Below are positions 1 through 5,668 of a stretch of 5,687 nt of DNA, piece after piece; position 1 is the stretch's first letter; each line of letters starts with the position of its first letter. The notes beneath the pieces were generated by a model, which saw only the letters and a list, made by a program, of their open reading frames with translations, had not been told where the DNA came from and ran no database searches. A program made the translations under genes and the position numbers. This DNA is from Bacteroidales bacterium. Its GTDB lineage: Bacteria; Bacteroidota; Bacteroidia; Bacteroidales; VadinHA17. The stretch spans positions 3,608 through 9,294 of the forward strand of contig PMNJ01000202.1 of assembly GCA_003162595.1 (NCBI GenBank), read 5' to 3'.

Positions 1-18
1 GTCTTGTTCTGGGCACCA
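1..18 (+). tRNA. 3' end of a tRNA (probably tRNA-Leu), cut by the window edge
   Basis: Only the last 18 bases are visible, and they fit a tRNA 3' end position by position. GT is the end of a T-loop of the GTTCGAGTC kind, CTTGT (3-7) is the 3' strand of the T-stem, TCTGGGC (8-14) is the 3' acceptor strand, A15 is the discriminator and CCA (16-18) is encoded. The implied 5' acceptor strand is GCCCAGA, which is how many bacterial tRNA-Leu genes begin, and discriminator A also fits leucine. An intrinsic terminator follows seven bases later, as expected at the end of a tRNA unit. The pairing partners lie outside the window, so the identity is inferred. Confidence 0.55.
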
Positions 19-24
19 AAAAAT

Positions 25-55
25 AACCAGATTGTAATTTACAGTCTGGTTTTTT
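25..55 (+). terminator. Intrinsic terminator after the tRNA
   Basis: A 12-bp stem (25-36 with 40-51, including one T-G wobble) closes on a three-base loop and runs into a T-tract at 50-55. This is a textbook rho-independent terminator on the + strand. A run of A just upstream (18-23) means it could also work weakly in the other direction. It ends the upstream tRNA unit and separates it from the adaptor operon. Confidence 0.85.
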
Positions 56-61
56 CATGGT

Positions 62-87
62 GTAAAGGCGTAACGGCTCAACGGCTA
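62..87 (-). repeat. 8-nt periodic repeat, reverse-oriented short array
   Basis: Three degenerate 8-nt units occur in a row: GTAAAGGC, GTAACGGC and TCAACGGC. They are related to the reverse complement of the CCTTTACG unit in the array at 125-162, so the two arrays could pair as a long imperfect hairpin. Similar GCAAAGGC/GCCTTTGC strings are common between genes in Bacteroidota. No function is known to me. Confidence 0.55.
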
Positions 88-124
88 AGAAAAAAAATTT
101 ACCTTTATGCTTTGCGCTCTTATA

Positions 125-162
125 CCTTTGCGCCTTTACGCCTTTGCGCCTTTACGCCTTTA
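125..162 (+). repeat. 8-nt tandem repeat CCTTTGCG/CCTTTACG
   Basis: Four full copies of an 8-nt unit alternate strictly between CCTTTGCG and CCTTTACG, so the true period is 16 nt, and a partial fifth copy (CCTTTA) follows. A decayed extension with the same words (CCTTTATG, CTTTGCGC) is visible at 102-118. The tract is clearly richer in G+C than the surrounding AT-rich DNA. It lies between the tRNA terminator and the operon promoter. Confidence 0.85.
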
Positions 163-188
163 TTTATACCTAAAATATTCTTCGAATT

Positions 189-221
189 TTTGACGTGTTT
201 ATTCAATTATATATATCTTTA
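189..221 (+). promoter_or_regulatory. Candidate Bacteroidota-type promoter for the adaptor-permease operon
   Basis: TTTG at 189-192 matches the Bacteroidota -33 element. TATCTTTA at 214-221 matches the -7 consensus TAnnTTTG at all but the last base. The 21-nt gap is in the expected range, and transcription would start near 226-230, giving a leader of about 100 nt. TTGACG at 190-195 also resembles a sigma-70 -35 box. No other TTTG/TAnnTTTG pair with good spacing is seen before position 327. Confidence 0.45.
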
Positions 222-258
222 ACAAAGAAAGCCATTTCGTTGATTCAACGGTCTTTGT
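222..258. promoter_or_regulatory. Nested dyad in the leader, possible operator or 5' hairpin
   Basis: Outer arms ACAAAGA (222-228) and TCTTTGT (252-258) are perfect inverted repeats. Inside them lies a second perfect dyad, CGTTG-ATT-CAACG (238-250). In RNA this forms a 5-bp hairpin with a triloop, enclosed by a 7-bp stem with a lopsided internal loop. The element starts where the candidate promoter ends, so it could be a protein-binding operator or a structured transcript 5' end. No T-tract follows, so it is not a terminator. Confidence 0.35.
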
Positions 259-326
259 AATTATCTGTAAGCTTTTTAATTTATTATATATATAACTAAC
301 ATATCATTGATTTAAGTTTTGGTTCA

Positions 327-1646
327 ATGAAGCAACTCGCTTTATATATTCTCCTGTTTTTATTTATATTTCCTTCGTGCGGAAAGAAAAATCAGGGTGT
401 TGTGACCTACAATCTGAAACATTCTGATTATCTCGAAACTATCGATGTTGAAGGGACTGTGCAGGCAGTAAATAGCAATGTTCTGGTAACACCGCGTGTA
501 TACTCAGGACTGAAAGTGGCCTACCTGGCAAAAGAAGGAGCTTTTGTAAAAAAAGGTGATACGATCTGTGTTCTTGCCGCTCCTGACCTTATGATAACGT
601 TTGAACAATTTAATACAGATCTGGAGAAAATGGAAGGATCGAAGGACTCGCTGGAAGCAAATCAGGCTATGCAACTCTCTTTGCTGGAAGCACAGGTTGA
701 AACAAATAATGCACAGTTGGAAATTACAATGTTAGATTCGATACAGCTGAAATTTGCGCCTGCTGTGAAGCAAAAACTGATCACTTTGGAAATGGAGAAA
801 GTGAAAATTGAAAAAATGAAACTTGAAAAAAAACTTGCAGCCCAGAAGAAAATTGCCAGCTCAGATCTATCTCAAATAGGATCACGTATAATGATGCAGA
901 AAAACAATATTCAGATGTTTCAGAGTCAGATAAATTCTCTTTGCATGGTTTCCCCGTCTGATGGATTTGTTATACATGCCGAAACTCCTACATTTTACAC
1001 CTCCGGGGGTTCAACAATTGGCGGGAAAATTGAAGAAGGGAGTAAAGTATTTTACTCTATGCCTTTATTGCAGATCCCGGATATCAGCAAAATGCAGGTA
1101 TCGGTTGAAGTGCCTGAGGCTGATTATAAAAGGATTAACAATGACCAGAAGGTAGACATTAAGATAGAGTCTGTTACAAACCTTGAGACCACGGGGAAAA
1201 TAATCAGAAAGTCACTTGCCACAAAAAATAGAGATGAAAAATCATCAATTAAATCTTATGAAGTTATAATAAGTGTCGATAGTTGTGATTCAAAAATGAA
1301 ACCTGGTTTGAGTGCATTTTGCAGGATAATTGTTGATGAGATTAAAGACACAATTGTTGTTCCATCTGCTGCAATTTTCACAAAAGACAGTACAAAAATC
1401 GTATATATAGCCAAAGACGATAAATTTCTACCGGTTCCTATTGAAACAGGAATATCAAACAGTTCCGAGAGTATTATATCAAAAGGACTTAAAGGTAATG
1501 AGACAATTGCCCTGATGGAACCTCCTTACTTATTGATATCTCATGAATTGAAGTCAGGGAATTCCATTAAAAACAGATCTTCATCACGCAAAAGTGATAC
1601 TTTAAGAAAAGATACATTAAACAAAATTGTGTTACTTAAAAAATAG
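327..1646 (+). CDS. Periplasmic adaptor (HlyD/MacA-type membrane fusion) lipoprotein, first of three
   Basis: This is a 439-residue adaptor expected to be lipid-anchored in the periplasm and to bridge an inner-membrane transporter and an outer-membrane channel. The signal peptide ends in FPSC, a degenerate lipobox with Cys18 as the lipidation site. Then come the first half of a barrel-sandwich (lipoyl-like) domain (about 36-85, with GTVQAV at 43-48 and VKKGD at 74-78), an alpha-helical hairpin (about 88-206), the second lipoyl half (about 207-252, starting SPSDG), a beta-barrel domain (about 253-335) and a membrane-proximal domain (about 340-410). A basic Ser/Lys-rich tail (410-439) extends past the usual fold. 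A Gly-rich loop at 226-238 differs from its two paralogues. The start gives a well-formed signal peptide; no Shine-Dalgarno motif is visible. It is the first gene of the probable operon. RND-type pairing is less likely given the MacB-type permease downstream. Confidence 0.88.
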   Translation: MKQLALYILLFLFIFPSCGKKNQGVVTYNLKHSDYLETIDVEGTVQAVNSNVLVTPRVYSGLKVAYLAKEGAFVKKGDTICVLAAPDLMITFEQFNTDLEKMEGSKDSLEANQAMQLSLLEAQVETNNAQLEITMLDSIQLKFAPAVKQKLITLEMEKVKIEKMKLEKKLAAQKKIASSDLSQIGSRIMMQKNNIQMFQSQINSLCMVSPSDGFVIHAETPTFYTSGGSTIGGKIEEGSKVFYSMPLLQIPDISKMQVSVEVPEADYKRINNDQKVDIKIESVTNLETTGKIIRKSLATKNRDEKSSIKSYEVIISVDSCDSKMKPGLSAFCRIIVDEIKDTIVVPSAAIFTKDSTKIVYIAKDDKFLPVPIETGISNSSESIISKGLKGNETIALMEPPYLLISHELKSGNSIKNRSSSRKSDTLRKDTLNKIVLLKK

Positions 1647-1669
1647 CCGGAAATCATTTGTAAAACAAT

Positions 1670-2902
1670 ATGATAATGAACAAAGTAATTATTCTCCTTT
1701 TCTGTATTGCATTTATTTCATGCAAAGAAAAAAAAGTAGTTCAGGAAGTTCAGACAGCCTTTGTTAAAAAAGGCACCTTCACGGAGGAACTTACTGAGGT
1801 AGGAAATGTGAAAGCCGTTAACTCCACCAACATAAATGCACCCAATATTTCGTACAGGTATGGAGGCCTTAAAATCACCAGAATGGCTACTGACGGCAAA
1901 GAAGTGCAAAAAGGTGATACTGTAATGATCTTTGATCCTTCTGAAATAAAAAAGGCCATAATTAATGCCCAGCAACAACTGGAAATAGCAAATGCTGAAT
2001 TTGAAAAATTGAAGGCAACTCAACAATCAGAGATAGAGGATCTTGAATCGGACCTGGAGATATCACGCATATCGCAGGAGATTTCGAGAATCAATTTCGA
2101 CCAAGCTATTTATGAGTCGGAGGTAACAAAGAAAGAGATCAATCTTAAACTTGAAACAGCGAATATTGCGCTTGCACGTGCAAAAGAACAGATTGAAAAC
2201 AAGAAAAAGATCCAGCAGGAGGAAATTCATCAGAAAGCCTTAAATATTAAACAATTAACTGCCACACTCGATGATGCAACCCGGTCTGTGAATAGTCTTT
2301 TTGTGATAAGCCCGAACAGCGGAATAGCAATACTTAAAGATAACTGGATGACAAATCAGAAATGGCAGGTTGGCGATCAGCCATATTCGGGAACCTCGTT
2401 AATTGAACTTCCTGATATGGCTGCTATGATGGCTGAGGTGAAAATCAATGAGGTGGATATCGCAAAAATCTCTCAGGGACTTAATGTCTTGATTAAACCT
2501 GATGCATTTTCCGATTCAACTTTTAAAGGAAAAGTTACTTCAGTTGCTAACCTTGCACAAAATAAGGACTCAAAGTCAAAAATTAAAATATTTCCCGTGC
2601 AGATTGTGATTGACGGTAAATCAAAAAGCCTCTTACCAGGATTAACGGTAAGCTGCAAAATAATTATACGTGAAATTCCCGCAGTATTATATATTCCTAT
2701 TGATGCAATTTTCAAGGATCAGGCGAATGACTTTGTTTATGTAAAGACAAATTCAGGTTTTAAAAGGAAAACTGTCAAAATAGGATCAGTTAATTCTGAT
2801 TTTGCTATCGTTACAGATGGGTTGAATGAAAATGAAGAGCTGGCATTAACAGATCCATATCTCAACAAAGAAGAAACTAAAGCCGAAAGTAAAACTAAGT
2901 AA
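1670..2902 (+). CDS. Periplasmic adaptor (HlyD/MacA-type membrane fusion) lipoprotein, second of three
   Basis: This 410-residue adaptor is paralogous to the genes on either side. The lipobox FISC puts the lipidated Cys at residue 18, followed by a Lys/Glu-rich linker. The lipoyl halves are at about 40-90 (GNVKAV 45-50, VQKGD 79-83) and 211-250 (starting SPNSG), flanking an alpha-helical hairpin at about 91-210 that is almost uninterrupted by Pro or Gly. The tip region FDQAIYESEVTKKE (143-156) resembles the tip of AcrA-type adaptors where they touch TolC. Barrel (about 251-335) and membrane-proximal (about 338-396) domains follow, then a short charged tail. W226, W232 and the VGDxPY that follows are shared with the third adaptor but absent from the first. 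The gene begins 23 bp after the previous stop. A second ATG at 1676 would shorten the protein by two residues and is equally plausible. Confidence 0.88.
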   Translation: MIMNKVIILLFCIAFISCKEKKVVQEVQTAFVKKGTFTEELTEVGNVKAVNSTNINAPNISYRYGGLKITRMATDGKEVQKGDTVMIFDPSEIKKAIINAQQQLEIANAEFEKLKATQQSEIEDLESDLEISRISQEISRINFDQAIYESEVTKKEINLKLETANIALARAKEQIENKKKIQQEEIHQKALNIKQLTATLDDATRSVNSLFVISPNSGIAILKDNWMTNQKWQVGDQPYSGTSLIELPDMAAMMAEVKINEVDIAKISQGLNVLIKPDAFSDSTFKGKVTSVANLAQNKDSKSKIKIFPVQIVIDGKSKSLLPGLTVSCKIIIREIPAVLYIPIDAIFKDQANDFVYVKTNSGFKRKTVKIGSVNSDFAIVTDGLNENEELALTDPYLNKEETKAESKTK

Positions 2903-2954
2903 CTCACCTGTTAACCTTAATTATCCTTCATAGTAAATACAAATATTTTCCTAA

Positions 2955-4229
2955 ATGCTCACTCAAAAGAATGTTAAGAACAGAATGAATAAAAGAAAAT
3001 GGTTATTACTGATTTGCAGGTATTTTGATTATCAGACTAGATTTATTTTATTTCTGTTATTGATCTCTTTATCAATTTCCTGTAATCAAGGCACTAACGA
3101 TGTTTTCACAGTTATGACCGGGTCATTCAAGCAGTCAATTATTCAGACAGGTGAACTTCAGGCAGTCAAAGCATCTTTTATCCCAATGCCTGATATTGAC
3201 TGGCAATATGGCTATCAGTTTAAAATAATCGGATTGGCAGACCATGGTAAAATTGTCCATAAAGGCGACTCTATTATCAAATTGGATGCTGCATCTGTTT
3301 ATAAGTTCATTATTGAAAGGGAAGATATGCTTGAAAATGAGCTGGCGGATTCAAAAAAGCAAGCAGTACAGAGTGAAAATAATATCCAGGAACTCAGAGC
3401 CCAGCTGAAAAGTGAACAGGCCGCATTTGATCTTAAAAAGCTTGAAGTAGACAGAAGTAAGTTCGATACTGATGTCAAAAAAAGAATTAAAGAACTTGAG
3501 TTTCAACAGGAAACTATAAAACTTAATAAGGTAAAGCGTAATCTGGATCTCAAACCCAAACTTGATGATTTTGACAGACATATTCAAGGAATTAAAGTAA
3601 TGCAGCGTCAAAATGAGCTGAATAATGCAAAAGAAGCTCTGAAGCTGTTTCTCATCAGATCTCCGCTTGACGGTATATTTCAGGTTGCGGTCAACGATTG
3701 GACCGACAACCCCCAGATGTGGAAAGTAGGCGACACTCCTTATCAGGACCAGATACTTGCCAGTATTCCTGATATCACCAGGATGAAAGCAAAGACCTAT
3801 ATAAATGAATCTGATGTAAAAAGAGTGCATAAAGGAATGAAAGTAATTATCAGGCTTGATGCCCTTCCTTCAGTACCTTTTAGTGGAAGTTTAACAGAAA
3901 TCAGTAAAATCTGCGTGCCACGTGACAAAGAAAAAGTCTTTAATGTAGTCGTTGAAATTGATGGCTCTGATCTTCGTCTTAAGCCTGGTATGACAGTTAA
4001 TTGCGAGTATATTCTTTATGAATCAGAGAAAACTATGTTTGTTCCTAATAACTGTCTGTTAAAAGAAAGTGGTCACTCATATATTTTTCTTAAAAAAGGC
4101 GGGTCTGTACGTAAGGTTGAAGTGCAGTCTGGCGCTGTAAATATTAATCATACTGTCATAACGGGCGAGGTGAAACCCGGCCAGAAACTTATGCCTTTTA
4201 ACGATGTTTTAAATTCAAAAAATCTTTAG
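2955..4229 (+). CDS. Periplasmic adaptor (HlyD/MacA-type membrane fusion) lipoprotein, third of three
   Basis: This adaptor has 424 residues from the first ATG, or 414 from the in-frame ATG at 2985. The later start (MNKRKW) looks better, since it follows an A-rich purine stretch and gives a basic signal-peptide start. Even so, about 19 residues precede the hydrophobic core FILFLLLISLSISC, whose Cys43 (numbered from 2955) is the lipidation site. The order is lipoyl half (about 62-111, with GELQAV 66-71 and VHKGD 101-105), helical hairpin (about 112-233), second lipoyl half (about 234-273, starting SPLDG), beta-barrel (about 274-355) and membrane-proximal domain (about 358-415). The W249/W256/VGDTPY element pairs it most closely with the second adaptor. 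The upstream gap is 52 or 82 bp with no clear promoter. Its stop lies two bases before the permease start, which suggests translational coupling with that gene. Confidence 0.88.
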   Translation: MLTQKNVKNRMNKRKWLLLICRYFDYQTRFILFLLLISLSISCNQGTNDVFTVMTGSFKQSIIQTGELQAVKASFIPMPDIDWQYGYQFKIIGLADHGKIVHKGDSIIKLDAASVYKFIIEREDMLENELADSKKQAVQSENNIQELRAQLKSEQAAFDLKKLEVDRSKFDTDVKKRIKELEFQQETIKLNKVKRNLDLKPKLDDFDRHIQGIKVMQRQNELNNAKEALKLFLIRSPLDGIFQVAVNDWTDNPQMWKVGDTPYQDQILASIPDITRMKAKTYINESDVKRVHKGMKVIIRLDALPSVPFSGSLTEISKICVPRDKEKVFNVVVEIDGSDLRLKPGMTVNCEYILYESEKTMFVPNNCLLKESGHSYIFLKKGGSVRKVEVQSGAVNINHTVITGEVKPGQKLMPFNDVLNSKNL

Positions 4230-4231
4230 TT

Positions 4232-5470
4232 ATGCATTATGCAGAAAATTTAAATATTGCCCGGTTAGGCTTGATTGACCATAAATTCCGTTCTTTTCTT
4301 ACAATGCTTGGGATCATATTTGGTACTGCATCTGTTATTGCGATGGTTTCTATCGGGGAAGGGGCAAAAAAACAAGCCATCGCAAAATACCAGGATCTGG
4401 GTATAAACAATATTATTGTTCGTGATAAAGATTTAACCGATCCTGAGCTTGAAGCGGTGAGAATGAAATTTTCGCAGGGGCTGTCATTAAAGGACGCCGA
4501 TGCTATTCGTGAGATTGTTCCCGGCGTGTCAGATGTTGCTCCTCAGTCTGAAGTAAAAATGGAAGCAAAATATGCTGATAAATCATCTAAAGCCACAGTC
4601 ATTGGAATAACGCCATCAATCCTTAAAATACTTAATTATCAGACTGATAAAGGTCAGTTTTTAACTGAAGATCATTATCAGCGTCAGCTTAAAGTTTGTA
4701 TTCTTGGATCTGCTATCGCCCGATCACTTTTTGGATATGATAATCCGGTTTCACAAAGTGTAAAATTGGGTGATCAGTGGTTTGAGGTTATTGGTGTACT
4801 ACAAAACAAAGCACTTTTTACCGAAACAGTTGGCGAACTTGCTGCACGGGACCTGAACAATGATGTTTACATTCCTCTGTCAACCTTCAGCAGGCGGATC
4901 CCCAGGGATAATCAGTACTCCAGTGAGGTAAAGCAGCTGACTGTGAAGCTTGATAAATCTGACCGCCTTGTTGAGTCTGCTGCAGTTATAAGAAGCATAC
5001 TGATGCGGCGCCATTTCAGTAATGACGATTTCAGCATAATTGTTCCTTATGAATTATTAAAGCAGGAAGAAAAGGAACGAAGGATATATAATCTTTTACT
5101 GGCTTCAATTGCAGCAATATCATTGATAGTAGGAGGCATTGGTATAATGAATATTATGCTTGCTTCTGTGCTTGAAAGAACAAATGAAATAGGCATTCGA
5201 AGAGCAATCGGAGGTAAAAAGTCTGACATAATGAGTCAGTTTATAACAGAAGCCGTTGTTCTGAGCATTTCCGGAGGCATTATCGGGGTAATCTTCGGAA
5301 TATCTCTGTCGCTCGGAATATCCCTGGCAACAGATGTTAAGACACACATCACATTTTATTCGATAATAATTGCTTTTAGCTTTTCTGTACTTGTTGGGAT
5401 TACATTCGGATATTTGCCCGCAAAAAATGCTGCTAACCTTAAACCTATAGAGTCAATCCGTCATGAATAA
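4232..5470 (+). CDS. MacB/FtsX-type ABC transporter permease without an ATPase domain
   Basis: This 412-residue inner-membrane permease belongs to the MacB/LolCE (type VII, mechanotransmission) group. A short cytosolic N-terminus (1-20) is followed by TM1 (about 21-42) and the family hallmark SIGEGAKKQ (40-48). A MacB-like periplasmic domain (about 49-285) follows, then TM2 (about 286-313), the cytosolic coupling segment ERTNEIGIRRAIGG (315-328), TM3 (about 340-366), TM4 (about 373-395) and the typical C-terminus LPAKNAANLKPIESIR (395-410). There are no Walker A, signature or Walker B motifs. The length is that of stand-alone permeases (about 400 residues), not of the roughly 650-residue MacB fusion, so an ATPase must come from another gene. 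Such proteins dimerise and, with MacA-like adaptors, drive periplasmic substrates through a TolC-like channel. The gene is tightly coupled to the third adaptor. The substrate is not predictable here; LolCE-like lipoprotein handling is a less likely role given the adaptors. Confidence 0.93.
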   Translation: MHYAENLNIARLGLIDHKFRSFLTMLGIIFGTASVIAMVSIGEGAKKQAIAKYQDLGINNIIVRDKDLTDPELEAVRMKFSQGLSLKDADAIREIVPGVSDVAPQSEVKMEAKYADKSSKATVIGITPSILKILNYQTDKGQFLTEDHYQRQLKVCILGSAIARSLFGYDNPVSQSVKLGDQWFEVIGVLQNKALFTETVGELAARDLNNDVYIPLSTFSRRIPRDNQYSSEVKQLTVKLDKSDRLVESAAVIRSILMRRHFSNDDFSIIVPYELLKQEEKERRIYNLLLASIAAISLIVGGIGIMNIMLASVLERTNEIGIRRAIGGKKSDIMSQFITEAVVLSISGGIIGVIFGISLSLGISLATDVKTHITFYSIIIAFSFSVLVGITFGYLPAKNAANLKPIESIRHE

Positions 5471-5535
5471 GGGCACAGAGCACGGGAAGTTGAAAGGGAG
5501 AAGGGGAGTGGGGGAGAAATGGAGAATTGAATCTG
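5471..5535 (+). other. G-rich polypurine tract just after the permease stop
   Basis: The + strand is almost all purine here, with G-runs at 5484-5486, 5496-5498, 5503-5506 and 5510-5514. The runs are separated by 9, 4 and 3 bases, so a G-quadruplex with one long loop is conceivable in DNA or in the operon transcript. The composition contrasts sharply with the AT-rich genes. No coding potential is visible. Confidence 0.5.
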
Positions 5536-5575
5536 AGTAAATCTGCCGGATCTGGAGAAATCACAAATAAATTGA

Positions 5576-5607
5576 GAAGAGATTGCCACGCTTCGCTCGC
5601 AATGACA
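5576..5607. repeat. REP-like palindromic intergenic repeat
   Basis: The core ATTGCCACGCTTCGCTCGCA (5582-5601) lies in an imperfect palindrome whose ATTGC (5582-5586) and GCAAT (5599-5603) arms enclose a GC-rich centre. It resembles a dispersed element of the ATTGC...CGCTTCGCTCGCAATGAC kind that I recall from intergenic regions of many bacterial genomes. Only one copy is in this window, so copy number is untested. No T-tract follows it, so intrinsic termination is unlikely, though a 3' hairpin could protect operon mRNA. Confidence 0.6.
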
Positions 5608-5668
5608 TCCAAGTAAGTAAGTTATGAATTATCAAACTAGTAACCAATAACCCCTAACAAGTTATCCA

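Larger units (their letters stand above)
56..326. other. Non-coding region before the operon
   Basis: This 271-bp stretch has no convincing gene. An open frame of 72 codons across its first part is mostly translated repeat and AT-rich sequence, with no recognisable protein features. The stretch holds two repeat arrays in opposite orientation, then AT-rich DNA with a candidate promoter and a dyad, and then the start of the first adaptor gene. Confidence 0.7.

Noticed and set aside
125..162. CRISPR array
   Set aside because: The units are 8 nt and contiguous with no spacers, so this is a simple tandem repeat.
4..222. 72-codon open frame at the left edge
   Set aside because: It overlaps the tRNA end, the terminator and the 8-nt repeat array. 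Its protein is translated repeat and AT-rich sequence with no domain features.
313..321. Second promoter -7 element (TAAGTTTTG) near the first start codon
   Set aside because: It needs one extra base to fit TAnnTTTG, has no TTTG at the right distance upstream, and would leave almost no leader.
961..1155. Plus-strand frame within the first adaptor
   Set aside because: It is out of frame inside a well-supported gene, short, and without recognisable features.
1718..2026. Minus-strand open frames opposite the second adaptor (also 2473-2715)
   Set aside because: They are antisense to a well-supported gene, have compositions expected of reverse-read coiled-coil or beta sequence, and show no motif.
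3351..3830. 159-codon open frame on the minus strand
   Set aside because: It lies wholly inside the third adaptor gene, whose domain structure is clear. The minus-strand product shows no recognisable domain or signal and is a shadow frame.
5047..5347. Minus-strand frames opposite the permease 3' half
   Set aside because: They mirror the membrane segments of the permease and lack independent support.
5471..5476. Possible attachment site pairing with the tRNA 3' end (shared GGGCAC)
   Set aside because: Only six bases match, there is no integrase in the window and no longer direct repeat of the tRNA end, so integration at the tRNA is unsupported.
5471..5668. Intrinsic terminator after the permease
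   Set aside because: No GC stem followed by a T-run is present. The REP-like palindrome is followed by purines and mixed sequence, and GTTAT/ATAAC (5621-5651) is too weak.
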